Positions 37,628-46,900 of a stretch of 64,000 nucleotides of DNA are shown piece by piece. The position numbers and the translations under genes are program-made. Position 1 is the stretch's first letter; each line of letters begins with the position of its first letter. This stretch comes from Oscillatoria nigro-viridis PCC 7112 (GTDB lineage: Bacteria; Cyanobacteriota; Cyanobacteriia; Cyanobacteriales; Microcoleaceae), in contig NC_019729.1 in NCBI RefSeq assembly GCF_000317475.1, positions 2,432,501 through 2,496,500 of the forward strand. The letters run 5' to 3'. Below the pieces are notes generated by a model. The model had not been told where the DNA came from. It made no database searches and was given only the letters and a program-made list of their open reading frames with translations.

Positions 37628-38161
37628 TTAAGGAGAGGGAACTGGTGGCCCAAAATTGCTACTGCCTTTATAACCGGATAAAATAGCCAGTTTTTCCAAA
37701 GATTGCCGGCCCGTGTAATATTTACCCCGAATTTCCCAAGTGGGATAAGCTTTAATATTGGCAGCTTTGCACAAATCGGGTTGAGCATCTTTGCCTCTAG
37801 GATCGCACTCTATGTAAGTAATTGCGGTAAATGCTTCTTTGCCGAAAAGTTCTTGTTGCGTGTGACAGTGAGGACACCAGTAAGCACCGTACATTCTAGC
37901 TTTGATGGTTTGCAAATGGGTTGCTAAAGCTATTTGATCCGGCACGGATTCGCTGCGAATAGGTGGCGCTTCTTGTTCGGTAACAGGCGGTGCGGAAGGG
38001 GGAGGAGGAGGGAGGGTTTGTGCTAATTTTTGAGTGGGTTTGTTGCTGAAACTGAACTGTGCAATTCTTCCGTCTGCTTTGGTAGTGACGAAAATCCCCA
38101 AAGTCAGGAAAATGCCGATCGCACAAAAGTTGAATTTGCTTACTCTCATCTTGAATTTCAT
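37628..38161 (-). CDS. Thioredoxin-like protein with CPHC active site, membrane-anchored
   Basis: A 177-residue protein. A hydrophobic N-terminal segment (FNFCAIGIFLTLGIFVTT) is a signal anchor or signal peptide, then a Pro-rich linker (TLPPPPPSAPPVTEQEAPP), then a thioredoxin fold with WCPHCHTQQELFG, IKAYPTWEIRGKYYTG and the cis-Pro site (AYPTW). The sequence resembles the thioredoxin half of cyanobacterial VKOR-fusion proteins (LTO1-like) that make disulfides in the lumen, but here without the VKOR part. Its start overlaps the stop of the upstream SLOG-family gene by 4 bp (ATGA), so the two are co-translated. Confidence 0.87.
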   Translation of the reverse strand: MKFKMRVSKFNFCAIGIFLTLGIFVTTKADGRIAQFSFSNKPTQKLAQTLPPPPPSAPPVTEQEAPPIRSESVPDQIALATHLQTIKARMYGAYWCPHCHTQQELFGKEAFTAITYIECDPRGKDAQPDLCKAANIKAYPTWEIRGKYYTGRQSLEKLAILSGYKGSSNFGPPVPSP

Positions 38162-38655
38162 CTTGGATTTGCTAGGATTTTGCGAGCTTGATTCATAGCC
38201 TCTACAGCATTGTTTACCACAAAGATGTTAAATTGTGCTAAACCTTTAAAAAAAACTTGACTTTCAGCGCTGTGATTTAACAATATAACTTGTTTGTTAG
38301 CTTTGAGAGCGAGGGCGATTTCCGAAGCCGTGCCCGTCCCCATACCGCAGGCAATTATTACATCTGAAGAAAGAATGTTAATATTATTTCTGGCGTTTCC
38401 CATATCGGTGACAATCGCAATATCTACAGCTTCAGAAATGCCGCGAGTGTCATTTCCCGGAAGGATGCCGACTGTTAAACCGTTAGCTGATTTTGCTCCT
38501 TTGTTGGCGGCATCCATGACGCCGACATTTCTGCCACCAGTTAGCAATATCCATCCTGCTTCGGCGATGAGTTGTCCGAGTTGATAGGCGTTTTCTAAGT
38601 CTGTTGATGTGGCACTTTCGCCGGGTCCCATGATGCCGATGATGATTTTTTTCAT
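38158..38655 (-). CDS. TIGR00725 family (SLOG/LOG-like) protein
   Basis: A 165-residue Rossmann-type protein. Motifs: IGIMGPGESA at the N-terminus, ILLTGGRNVGVMDAANKGAK (the GGxxxGVM signature), GILPGNDTRG, MGNARNNINILSSDVIIACG and GTGTASEIALALK (nucleotide-binding GTxxE). Related to lysine-decarboxylase-like LOG proteins and to molybdenum-cofactor carrier-like proteins; a nucleotide ligand is likely but the function is not known. The gene heads an overlap pair with the thioredoxin-like gene downstream. Confidence 0.9.
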   Translation of the reverse strand: MKKIIIGIMGPGESATSTDLENAYQLGQLIAEAGWILLTGGRNVGVMDAANKGAKSANGLTVGILPGNDTRGISEAVDIAIVTDMGNARNNINILSSDVIIACGMGTGTASEIALALKANKQVILLNHSAESQVFFKGLAQFNIFVVNNAVEAMNQARKILANPR

Positions 38656-38846
38656 AGTTTTCGGTGAACAAGTAGGTCATCGCCAAACAACAATAATCTC
38701 CACTCATAAATAGTAGGAGCAGGTTGAGCTACAGTCTATAATAGGAGCGAGTTTACTGCTGCTGCAAAACCCGCCCTCCCCATGTTATATTTATTTGTAG
38801 CACTTACTCTGAGTGCTATTTCGTCAATAAGAAAGTGATATCTAAC

Positions 38847-39053
38847 ATGAGTGTCGCCCAAAACCTTGAAACAAAGCTGATGGAAAAAATCCGCAGTTTA
38901 CCGCCGGATAAAATTACGGTATTAGAAGATTTTATCGATTTCCTTTTAACGCGAAGTGAAGATCGTCTTCTCGTTTCTGCTGCGACTAAACTCTCAGAAG
39001 CAGCTTTTGCTAAAATTTGGGATAACCCAGAGGACGCGGAGTATGACGAGTGA
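38847..39053 (+). CDS. Antitoxin-like protein of a MazF-type toxin-antitoxin pair
   Basis: A 68-residue protein, MSVAQNLETKLMEKIRSLPP.., with LPPDKITVLEDFIDFLL, the pattern of DUF2281-type antitoxins that precede MazF/PemK toxins in cyanobacteria. The ATG at 38847 is preferred over the GTG four codons earlier. Its stop overlaps the start of the toxin reading frame by 11 bp. It appears complete while its toxin partner is decayed. Confidence 0.7.
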   Translation: MSVAQNLETKLMEKIRSLPPDKITVLEDFIDFLLTRSEDRLLVSAATKLSEAAFAKIWDNPEDAEYDE

Positions 39054-39281
39054 TAATTTTGGTGATGTGGTTTTAGTTCCGTTTCCTTTTACCGATCAAA
39101 CTACCAATAAAAAACGTCCAGCAGTTGTGATTAGTTTTGACGTTTATAATGCAGAATATCCCGAGCGCCTTCTTATGGGTATATTGAAAAAAAACTGATA
39201 GTTAAAAAATTGGGAAGGCTTCAAGATGTAGATATTCAGTCTTTGAAAGAGGGATTGCTCGCAATTATAGGGGAGGAGTGA
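39043..39281 (+). pseudogene. MazF/PemK-like toxin remnant, internal deletion
   Basis: The frame starts MTSDNFGDVVLVPFPFTDQT and RPAVVISFDVYNAEYPE, a standard MazF/PemK N-terminus. Soon after, the frame ends (ILKKN stop), but another frame from about 39189 gives IEKKLIVKKLGRLQDVDIQS and LKEGLLAIIGEE to the TGA at 39279-39281, the usual C-terminus. Around 45 codons of the middle (the MPITSQ-type core) are missing. With the core gone the protein would not be a functional RNase. The antitoxin gene upstream is intact. Confidence 0.8.
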
Positions 39282-39363
39282 ACGATCGCTCTTCTGAGTT
39301 ATCCTTAGAAAGGGATCTCGCTCTTTTCGGATAGTTCAGAAAGGAGATTGATATCTGGCTGAC

Positions 39364-40315
39364 GGTAGTAATAAATATGTAGTGATTAGATATTTATTGG
39401 CTCAAAACATAGTTGTAATGATGGATAAAATACCAAATAGCACCAATAATATTTTCTAACTTTTTAGAAAATGAAAGAGTCTTTCTTACAAGACGAGAAA
39501 CACGTTGGCGCAAAGTATTATTAAATCTTTCAATGTGATTAGTTTTTCCACTGTCTTTACCAACTTGCTGATGGCGTATCGAAGGAAAAATACAAGCATA
39601 TGCCGCCCAAAAATCTGTATAGCAAACAGCACATTGTCGATATACAGGAGCTAGAGAGTTCCATAATTGTTTTGCTCCTTCTTCGCTACGAACACCAATA
39701 TAAACACCAATAATTTCTCTGGTCTCTCTATCCATTGCGCCGCCACACCCATTGCTTATTTTCTTTGCAATCTACAAATGACCACAGTTCATCACATTCA
39801 ACATTCAATCTGACTTTTTTTTTAGGTTTAACCTTGACTCTGCGTTCGATTGAGGCATATTTATTATTTACGTAATCCTGTAACCATTTTTGAGAAACAC
39901 CCGTGCTTCTAGCTATACCAGCCAAAGAAATCTTCTCCAAAAGAAGTCGATCGATTAAATATGATTGTTTCCGAAGCTCATTATTTTGTTGGTCGGATTT
40001 TCGACTTTCTTGGCGACCGCAACTTTGACATTTGTATTTTGGTTTTTTATTATGAATTCTACCATTTTTAACTATGTGATTTGAACCACAATCAGGGCAG
40101 TTGGGTCGTGAGGGTAGCATATTATATGACTAAACTAATATTGGCAGATACCAAGGAGTCCAGCAAGAGTTACTTATGATAGCATAACTGTAACTCAATC
40201 TACATTCGAGCGCGTAAAGAAATATTAAAAGCACAAAATTTGATTGTGTGAGTTATAAAATTATCCTATATATTCAATTACTGTAATTAAATTTCACTAC
40301 ATATTTATTACTACC
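39364..40315. mobile_element. IS1-family insertion sequence
   Basis: A 952-bp element bounded by 22-bp perfect terminal inverted repeats (left 39364-39385 starting GGTAGTAATAAATATG; right 40294-40315 ending CATATTTATTACTACC). The GGT start is typical of IS1-family ends. It contains one minus-strand transposase region (39394-40120) split by a frameshift. It separates a decayed toxin-antitoxin locus from a WD40 fragment. Confidence 0.92.
39394..40120 (-). pseudogene. IS1-family transposase, frameshifted
   Basis: The first frame (39728-40120, 130 residues) has an N-terminal zinc-finger-like CPDCGS...CQSCGRQ, an HTH (SLAGIARSTGVSQKWLQDYV) and the first catalytic Asp in CDELWSFV. The second frame (39394-39735) continues with MDRETREIIGVYIGVRS, the second Asp in YTDFWAAYA and the Glu in HIERFNNTLRQRVSR. 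In intact relatives these are one protein with the join near WVW-x-A. Here one extra base in the GGCGGCGC stretch at about 39736-39742 shifts the frame. There is no A-rich slippery site there, so this looks like inactivation or a sequencing error rather than programmed frameshifting. Confidence 0.85.
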
Positions 40316-40887
40316 CTACAATTGATATCTGGAATCTCAAAAAAAGTAAAATAGAAAAAACTCTTTGGGGACACGTTTGGGAAGTTAATTCTCTTGCCTT
40401 TAGCAATGACGGACGCATTTTAGTTAGTGGCGGTTTAGATGGTGCAGTTAAAATCTGGAATTGGTACAAACAAGAGTTGCTGCACACTCTCAATCGGCCA
40501 GTAGATTTTTTCGGTGCCGTAGCTTCCTGGTTCGATTCTTCTGTTGGGATAATTTGTTGTGTTGCGATTAGCCCGGATGGTAAAATAGTCGCAGCTAGCG
40601 GTTTACAACAGCCAATTCAACTGTGGAATACTGAAAATGGCAGACTGCTACGTACCTTCACAGAACACTCAGATAGTGTTTATACTCTTGCCTTTAGCCC
40701 CGATGGTGAAACTCTCGCCAGCGGCGGTGGTGACCACACAATTCGGATTTGGAATTTTCACACAGGAGAGTTGTTGGAAACTCTGGAACATCTCAGCCCA
40801 GTCCAGTCTGTTGTTTTCAGCTATGATGGCAAAACTTTGGTCAGCGGGAGTGCGGATACTGTAAAAATTTGGCGCGTTCCTGTTTAA
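40291..40887 (+). pseudogene. WD40-repeat protein gene, 5'-truncated
   Basis: The frame is open from the IS right end. It reads IDIWNLKKSKIEKTLWGHVW, then NSLAFSNDGRILVSGGLDGA.VKIWNW, CVAISPDGKIVAASGLQQPI.QLWN, TLAFSPDGETLASGGGDHTI.RIWNF and VVFSYDGKTLVSGSADTV.KIW, about five WD40 blades. A seven-blade propeller would need more, and there is no start codon ahead; a TTG at 40477 is probably not a real start. The 5' part, including the signal for translation, is missing next to the IS. The sequence left of the IS does not continue the repeat because a TAG lies just upstream of the shared direct repeat. Confidence 0.8.
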
Positions 40888-40910
40888 GTCAGGACTTACC
40901 CACTCCAACA

Positions 40911-40977
40911 AAGAAACCGGGTTTTTTACCTAATCTCTCGGTTACAACGGGTCTTTTCGTAAACAAACCCGGTTTCT
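40911..40977. repeat. AAACCGGGTTT inverted repeat
   Basis: Arms AAGAAACCGGGTTTTTTACC (40911) and AAACAAACCCGGTTTCTG (40961-40978) enclose a short spacer. Same family as at 19800-19976, 23300 and 37528-37596. It lies between the WD40 fragment and the 3' end of ubiA. Confidence 0.85.
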
Positions 40978-41011
40978 GAGGCCCCATTCGCGGTTTCCAA
41001 GCGCAAGTCAG

Positions 41012-41896
41012 CTAAAAAATCTCCCCAACAATCATCCCCGCCAGTATGACAAACCCCACCCAAACATTTTGGCGAAAGATTTGACCGTAAATTGGCTTAG
41101 GAATATCCGCCTTCCGCAGTTGACTGTACTGCAAAAGCCACAAAATCCCCGCCGCACTAATTGCCATCCAAAAACCAATGTGCAAGTGCAGATTAATTCC
41201 CATTGCTGCTAACAAAGCGACTGTACCAACAAAGAACAAACCCACTGCATTAGCGGCATTATTCCCGAAAAATATCGCGCTGGAATTCACCCCCAAACGC
41301 AAATCGTCTTCCCGATCGCTCATCGCATAAACTGTATCAAATCCCATCGTCCAAAACACGACTGCACCCCACAGCAACCAAGTCGCTAATTCTAGTGTTC
41401 CAACGGCGGCGCTCCAACTAATTAAAACTGCAAAACCCCAGGCAATTGATAACACTAATTGCGGGACGGGAAAGAATCTTTTTGCTAGGGGATAGCAGAT
41501 AATTACCGGTACGGCGGCGACGCACAGCCAGAAGCTTAAAGGATTGAGATAAAAAGCGAGAATTGCCGCGCATACCAAGGAAATTAATGCAACTCCTATC
41601 CCAGTTTGCACGGTGAGGGCGCGGGATGCTAGGGGGCGCGATCGCGTTCTTTCTACTTCGGGATCGATATCGCGATCCCACAAGTCGTTGATAACGCATC
41701 CAGCCGCACTCGTGGCTAAGGTGCCCAACACAATCACGCCCACCAATGCGGAGGGCGGCCTCCCGTCTGCTGCTAAAAAGACGGCCCAGAGGGCTGGAAT
41801 CATTAAAATTAGCCTTCCTGCTGGTTTGTCCCATCTCAAAAGCCTCACGACGGTTAGCAATGTGGATTCGGGTTGGCGATCGAGCTCTTTAAGCAT
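41012..41896 (-). CDS. ubiA: UbiA prenyltransferase (4-hydroxybenzoate polyprenyltransferase type)
   Basis: A 294-residue membrane prenyltransferase with about eight or nine helices. The two Asp-rich motifs are NDLWDRDIDPEVERTRSRPL (first, NDxxDxxxD) and MSDREDDLRLGVNSSAIFFG (second, DxxxD). In cyanobacteria this enzyme joins a polyprenyl chain to 4-hydroxybenzoate for plastoquinone synthesis; the assignment to this substrate is by family. The start codon is preceded directly by AAATCTAAAATCTAAAATTAAA on the minus strand. It is divergent from ppx. Confidence 0.93.
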   Translation of the reverse strand: MLKELDRQPESTLLTVVRLLRWDKPAGRLILMIPALWAVFLAADGRPPSALVGVIVLGTLATSAAGCVINDLWDRDIDPEVERTRSRPLASRALTVQTGIGVALISLVCAAILAFYLNPLSFWLCVAAVPVIICYPLAKRFFPVPQLVLSIAWGFAVLISWSAAVGTLELATWLLWGAVVFWTMGFDTVYAMSDREDDLRLGVNSSAIFFGNNAANAVGLFFVGTVALLAAMGINLHLHIGFWMAISAAGILWLLQYSQLRKADIPKPIYGQIFRQNVWVGFVILAGMIVGEIF

Positions 41897-42055
41897 TTTA
41901 ATTTTAGATTTTAGATTTTTAACATTAAATAAATTTTATCAAATTTTAAGCAAAATCACCTACTATCTCTGCTGGCGATCGCACTTCAGCAGGAATTGCA
42001 AACAAGTGAAAGTCTTGCCCAGTCAGTATTTCCCGATTTAGGCTAATTTAATAGA

Positions 42056-43729
42056 ATGCCTAACTGGATTCGTGAAATAATCATAAATATCTGTCAACCC
42101 CCATACACTCCAATGGTTAATTCACTTGCTGCTGCGGAGTCAAATCGCATTATTGCTGCTATTGATATGGGTACTAACTCGTTTCACATGGTGGTGGCGC
42201 GCATCGATCCGAAATTACCCGCGTTTACGATTATTGCTAGAGAAAAAGATACGGTTCGGTTGGGCGATTGTGAAGTTAAGACAGGGTGCTTGAAGTCCGA
42301 GGTTATGGAAAGGGCGATCGCCACTCTGCACCGTTTTCAAGATATTGCTAAAACTTTCAATGCCGAACAAATTATCGCTGTGGCTACGAGTGCGGTTCGG
42401 GAAGCTCCTAACGGGCGAGATTTTCTCAAACAACTTGCTGAAGAATTAGACCTGAATGTGAGTTTAATTTCCGGTCAGGAAGAAGCGCGGAGAATTTATC
42501 TCGGCGTTCTTTCCGGTATGGAGTTTAACAATGAGTCGCAGGTAATTATTGATATTGGCGGCGGTTCTACTGAGTTGATTTTAGGAGACAGTTCTCAGTC
42601 TCGCTGTCTCACCAGTACAAAAATTGGTGCTGTGCGCTTAACAGGAGAATTTGTCAAAAGTGACCCGATTAGCAGGGAGGAGTTTGCTTATTTGCAAGCT
42701 TATATTCGGATTTCGCTGGAAAGACCGATCGACGAATTGCGATCTCAATTCAATGCTGGCGAACCTTTGCGCTTGATTGGCACTGCTGGAACCATCGAAA
42801 CTCTGGCTGCAATTAACGCTCGCGAAAAGTTGGGAACAGTTCCGAGTCCCCTAGCCGGATATGTGTTAAGTTTAAAAGATTTGCGCGATTTAGTCAATCG
42901 CTTTCGCAAACTTTCTTATGCCGAAAGATTGGCAATTCCTGGAATGTCGGACAAGCGGGCGGAAATTATTCTGGCAGGCGCTTTGATTTTGCAGGAAGCT
43001 ATGACACTATTAGGAATTGAATCGCTGACTGTTTGCGATCGCTCTTTACGAGAAGGCGTAATTGTTGACTGGATGCTGACCCACGGTTTAATTGAAAACC
43101 GCTTGCGCTATCAAGGTTCAATCCGCCAGCGCAGCATTCTGCATATGGCTGACAAATATCAAGTTAATTTAGAACAAAGCGAAAGAACCGCAGCCTTTGC
43201 GCTCAATTTGTTCGACCAAACTCAAGGAATTCTGCACAATTGGGGCAGCGAAGAACGGGACTTGCTGTGGGCAGCCGCGATTCTGCACAATTGCGGTTTG
43301 TACGTCAGTCATTCTGCCCACCACAAGCATTCTTACTATTTAATTCGCAATGGTGAGTTATTAGGATACACGGAAACTGAAATAGAAGTAATTGCCAATT
43401 TAGCTCGCTATCACCGGAAGAATCCTCCAAAAAAGAAGCACGAAAATTTTATTGTACTTCCGAAAAAATACCGGGAAGTTGTCAGTAAACTGCATCCTTT
43501 TCTGCGGTTGGCTGTGGCTTTAGATAGGCGGCAAGTTGGAGCTATTGCTGATTTTAAATGCGAACACCGCCCGGAAGTTCGAGAGTTTCATTTGCGGCTG
43601 CAACCGCTCAATCCCGAAGACGATTGCGCTTTAGAACTGTGGAGTTTGGATTATAAAAAGCCGTGTTTTGAAGATGAGTACAATCTCAAATTAGTGGCAA
43701 CTTTGGAACAGACTCTGGTTCCGGTTTAA
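42056..43729 (+). CDS. ppx: Exopolyphosphatase / GppA-type phosphatase
   Basis: A Ppx/GppA-family protein of 557 residues from the first ATG, or 538 if it begins at MVNSLAAAES (42113), which I consider as likely because the family starts about there. The actin-like N-terminal part has IAAIDMGTNSFHMVVARI, ATSAVREAPNG, SGQEEARRIYLG and IDIGGGSTELILG; the C-terminal HD-like domain is LLWAAAILHNCGLYVSHSAH with YHRKNPP. It hydrolyses polyphosphate and possibly pppGpp. It is divergent from ubiA with 159 bp between them. Confidence 0.92.
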   Translation: MPNWIREIIINICQPPYTPMVNSLAAAESNRIIAAIDMGTNSFHMVVARIDPKLPAFTIIAREKDTVRLGDCEVKTGCLKSEVMERAIATLHRFQDIAKTFNAEQIIAVATSAVREAPNGRDFLKQLAEELDLNVSLISGQEEARRIYLGVLSGMEFNNESQVIIDIGGGSTELILGDSSQSRCLTSTKIGAVRLTGEFVKSDPISREEFAYLQAYIRISLERPIDELRSQFNAGEPLRLIGTAGTIETLAAINAREKLGTVPSPLAGYVLSLKDLRDLVNRFRKLSYAERLAIPGMSDKRAEIILAGALILQEAMTLLGIESLTVCDRSLREGVIVDWMLTHGLIENRLRYQGSIRQRSILHMADKYQVNLEQSERTAAFALNLFDQTQGILHNWGSEERDLLWAAAILHNCGLYVSHSAHHKHSYYLIRNGELLGYTETEIEVIANLARYHRKNPPKKKHENFIVLPKKYREVVSKLHPFLRLAVALDRRQVGAIADFKCEHRPEVREFHLRLQPLNPEDDCALELWSLDYKKPCFEDEYNLKLVATLEQTLVPV

Positions 43730-43942
43730 ATACAAACTGGAAACGATAAACTGTAGGGTGCGAAGTACGCACCCTACAGTTTCAACTTAACCCCAAGTCT
43801 AGTATCAATATTGTGCTTAACTCCATACTCCTCCCGATCGCCCTAGCCTGCCTTCTGAAAGCAGGAGGGATTAATTTTAGAATGGTTAATCGATCGGACA
43901 TGATATTAGTTATCATTCTGATACAACCGGATTCGATATTAT
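43730..43942. repeat. Spacer with GTAGGGTGCG hairpin and dispersed repeat
   Basis: 43748-43782 is a 15-bp perfect inverted repeat AAACTGTAGGGTGCG-AAGTA-CGCACCCTACAGTTT, which could end the ppx transcript. 43881-43910 repeats ATGGTTAATCGATCGGACATGATATTA seen with a few changes near 7704-7730. Related GGTGCG hairpins occur at 48718-48756 and 63751-63870. No gene is seen. Confidence 0.75.
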
Positions 43943-46900
43943 CTACAAACCAGGTAGCCCAATTACTGTAAAATCCTGTTGAGTGAGGAGATTAGCTGGA
44001 ACGCCGTTGAAGGTAGCTAAGATTTGATCTGTGTTGGCAATTTTGATAAAAGTTGTAGTGTTTTCTTCAACTATGCTGAGTCGATCGACCGTTAACCCTC
44101 CCGTTAAGATTAATAAATCTTCACCTTGCGTAAAATCAGCGACTACATCGCGGCCTTCTCCCGCAGTCAAGAAAAAGTAATCGCGCCCGCTTCCCCCTTG
44201 CAGCGTATCGTTTCCGAAGTCTCCCATCAACCAGTCGCCGCCAATTCCCCCCATCAAAGCATCATCACCCTTCCCGCCGTAGACAGTATCGCTACCGTCA
44301 CCGCCGCACACTCGATCCGCATCTTGATTGCCATAAATTAAATCATTGCCGCTGCCGCCGCACAAATAATCTTGTTGACTGCTAGCATCCGTCGCAATAT
44401 TGACAATATCTCCGAAAATCGTATCCTCGCCTTCACCGCCGCAGATGCTGTCATTTCCCAAATCTCCAAACAGCAAATCATTGCCAGAATCGCCGCAAAT
44501 TATATCGTTATCTTTACCGCCGTGTAAGGTATCATTGTCCTGGCCGCCGCTTAGAGTATCTTCGCTTTCTTGCCCGTACAAAACGTCGTTGCCGTTATTG
44601 CCAAAAAGCAAATCTTTTCCTGTCAAGTCACCGTCAGACGCATCAGAAGTGCCGCCAAATAAACTGTCATTACTTTCATCGCCAAGTAGGCTATCGTTGT
44701 CTTTGTCGCCCCAAACTACGTCATTATCTTTGCCTGCGATCGCCACATCACGATTTTTACCCGCATAAATAATGTCATTCCCAGCGTGGCCCACGAGATA
44801 GTCGTTATTTTCGTTGCCAAATATAGTGTCGCTGTCTGCATCCGCGCCAACAGTAACTGGGCTAGCAAGGCCACCGTAAATATTGTCGTTGCCGAGAAAA
44901 CCATTTAGCAAGTCGCTGCCGTTGAAACCGTTGATTATGTCATTAATATCGCTGCCGGTTAGAGTATCTTTACCGTCAGTACCGTTGAGGGTATTTTCAG
45001 GGATATTCGGGCCGGGAATGGAAGTGCGATCGGGTAAAGTGATTCGATCGCACATACAGTCTTCCGAAGCAGCAGGAATTAGCGCTGGTGTGGGGGTTTC
45101 GCTTGTTGGAGATGTGGTTGGGGCGATCGAATTCTGATTGGCGATCGGCGTTTCCCCAGGTTTAGCCGTCGGAATTGGAGTTTCCGCAGATGTCGGAATT
45201 GGCGTTGGAATTGGTGTCGGAGTTTCCCCAGGCGTCGGATTTTCCGCAGGAATTGGCGTCGGTGTCGGAAGTGGAGTTTCCGCAGGAATTGGCGTCGGTG
45301 TCGGAAGTGGAGTTTCCGCAGGAATTGGCGTCGGTGTCGGAAGTGGAGTTTCCGCAGGAATTGGCGTCGGAATTGGAGTTTCCGCAGGCGTCGGCGTCGA
45401 AATTGTTGTCGGAGTTGGAATTGGCGTCGGAGTCGGTGTGGGAATTGGAGTTTCCGCAGGCGTCGGCGTCGGTGTGGGAATTGGCGTCGGTGTGGGAATT
45501 GGAGTTTCCGCAGGCGTCGGCGTCGGAGTTTCCGCAGGCGTCGGAGTCGGAATTGGAGTTTCCGCAGGTGTCGGAGTCGGAGTCGGAATTGGCGTCGGAG
45601 TTTCCGCAGGTGTCGGAGTCGGAATTGGCGTCGGAGTTGGCGTCGGAGTTTCCGCAGGTGTCGGAGTCGGAATTGGCGTCGGAGTTGGCGTCGGAGTTTC
45701 CGCAGGTGTCGGAGTCGGAATTGGCGTCGGAGTTGGCGTCGGAGTTTCCGCAGGAGTTGGCGTCGGAGTCGGTGTGGGAATTGGAGTTTCTGCAGGAGTT
45801 GGCGTCGGAGTCGGTGTGGGAATTGGAGTTTCTGCAGGAGTTGGCGTCGGAGTCGGTGTGGGAATTGGAGTTTCCGCAGGTGTCGGAGTCGGAGGCGGAG
45901 TTGTATCTACAATAGTCAAAACAGCACTAGAAATTGCTCCTAAATCTTCTCCGTTAGTGGGATTGTTCAGAGTTAAATTAACAGTTTCATCCTGTTCTAT
46001 TTCGGAATCATCCACAATTGGAACCGTGAAAGTTTGAACACTTTCGCCAATGTCAAAATTTAAGGTTCCCGATGTCTGGTTATAGTCGCTGCCAGCATTA
46101 GCGGTTCCATTACTTGTGCTGTAACTGACAGCAGCAGCCACATTAGCATCTGTGCGAGTAACGGTAATTGTGGCAAACTGACCGTTTTCATTAACGCTGT
46201 AATTGGCATTTCTGAAGTTAAATTTCCCTGGATTGGTGAGGTTGAGAATGAACGATTGGGTGTCAGAAGTATCGATACCGTCGTTATCTATACCGCCATT
46301 ATCTCTCAGGTTTAGAGTGATATTAGCACTGCCGATCGCCCCCGGCAACGGTGTAAAGGTTAGCGTCCCCACCGAGTCGATCGCCGGTGGTACACTAAAC
46401 AAAGCAGCATTGTCATTCCCCACCACTTGAAAAGCCACAGTTTGTCCTGATTCGTTGGCGGGGCCTGGAGAAATCGCAGTCGCCCATCCGGGGATGGTTT
46501 GTGGCCCCGAATTGCTGCTGAGAGTGCGATCGACTCCTTTGACAAACGAGGGTGCATCGTTGACTGGATTAACTGCGATCGAACTTGTTAAACTATTAGT
46601 GCTAAACGGCGTTGTTCCCCCGGTAACAGAAGCATTAACGCCTGCAGTACCGTTACCCACTCCGTTACTTCCATCCCACGCCCGAAAAGTAATTGTTGGT
46701 TCGCTTCCAGGGGTACTGTAATAGTCTGGGTTGGGTACAAACCGAACTTTCGCAGGCGTTTGCAGGGAAACCCGCGTCAGGTTGATGTTAGCTTGGGCCG
46801 AGGTAGCGCCGTCACCCAGGAATATAAAATTAGGAGTTTCGTAAGGATCTATCTGGTCGATAAATCCTGAATAATCGCGCAGCGGGCCGGTTAGTATGAT

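Larger units (their letters stand above)
39347..40332. repeat. 12-bp direct repeats flanking the IS1-family element
   Basis: ATTGATATCTGG occurs at 39347-39358 and 40321-40332. Each copy is separated from the terminal inverted repeat by 5 bp (CTGAC on the left, CTACA on the right). If these are target-site duplications the mobile unit would be 39359-40320; IS1 elements more often duplicate 8-9 bp, so this is unresolved. Confidence 0.6.

Noticed and set aside
39728..39735. Programmed frameshift in the transposase
   Set aside because: The shift falls between the first and second catalytic Asp at a GGCGGCGC tract, without the A-rich slippery sequence of IS1; inactivation or sequencing error is simpler.
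44126..44904. CRISPR-like appearance of regularly spaced repeats in RTX and linker regions
   Set aside because: The repeats are coding, without unique spacers of constant length, and no cas genes are near.
45138..46037. Long plus-strand frames of [12 protein letters not shown] and EFPQELAS type opposite the first RTX gene
   Set aside because: These are by-products of the GGNGTN repeat that encodes the Pro-Thr linker on the other strand; no start signals, no family and period-locked composition.
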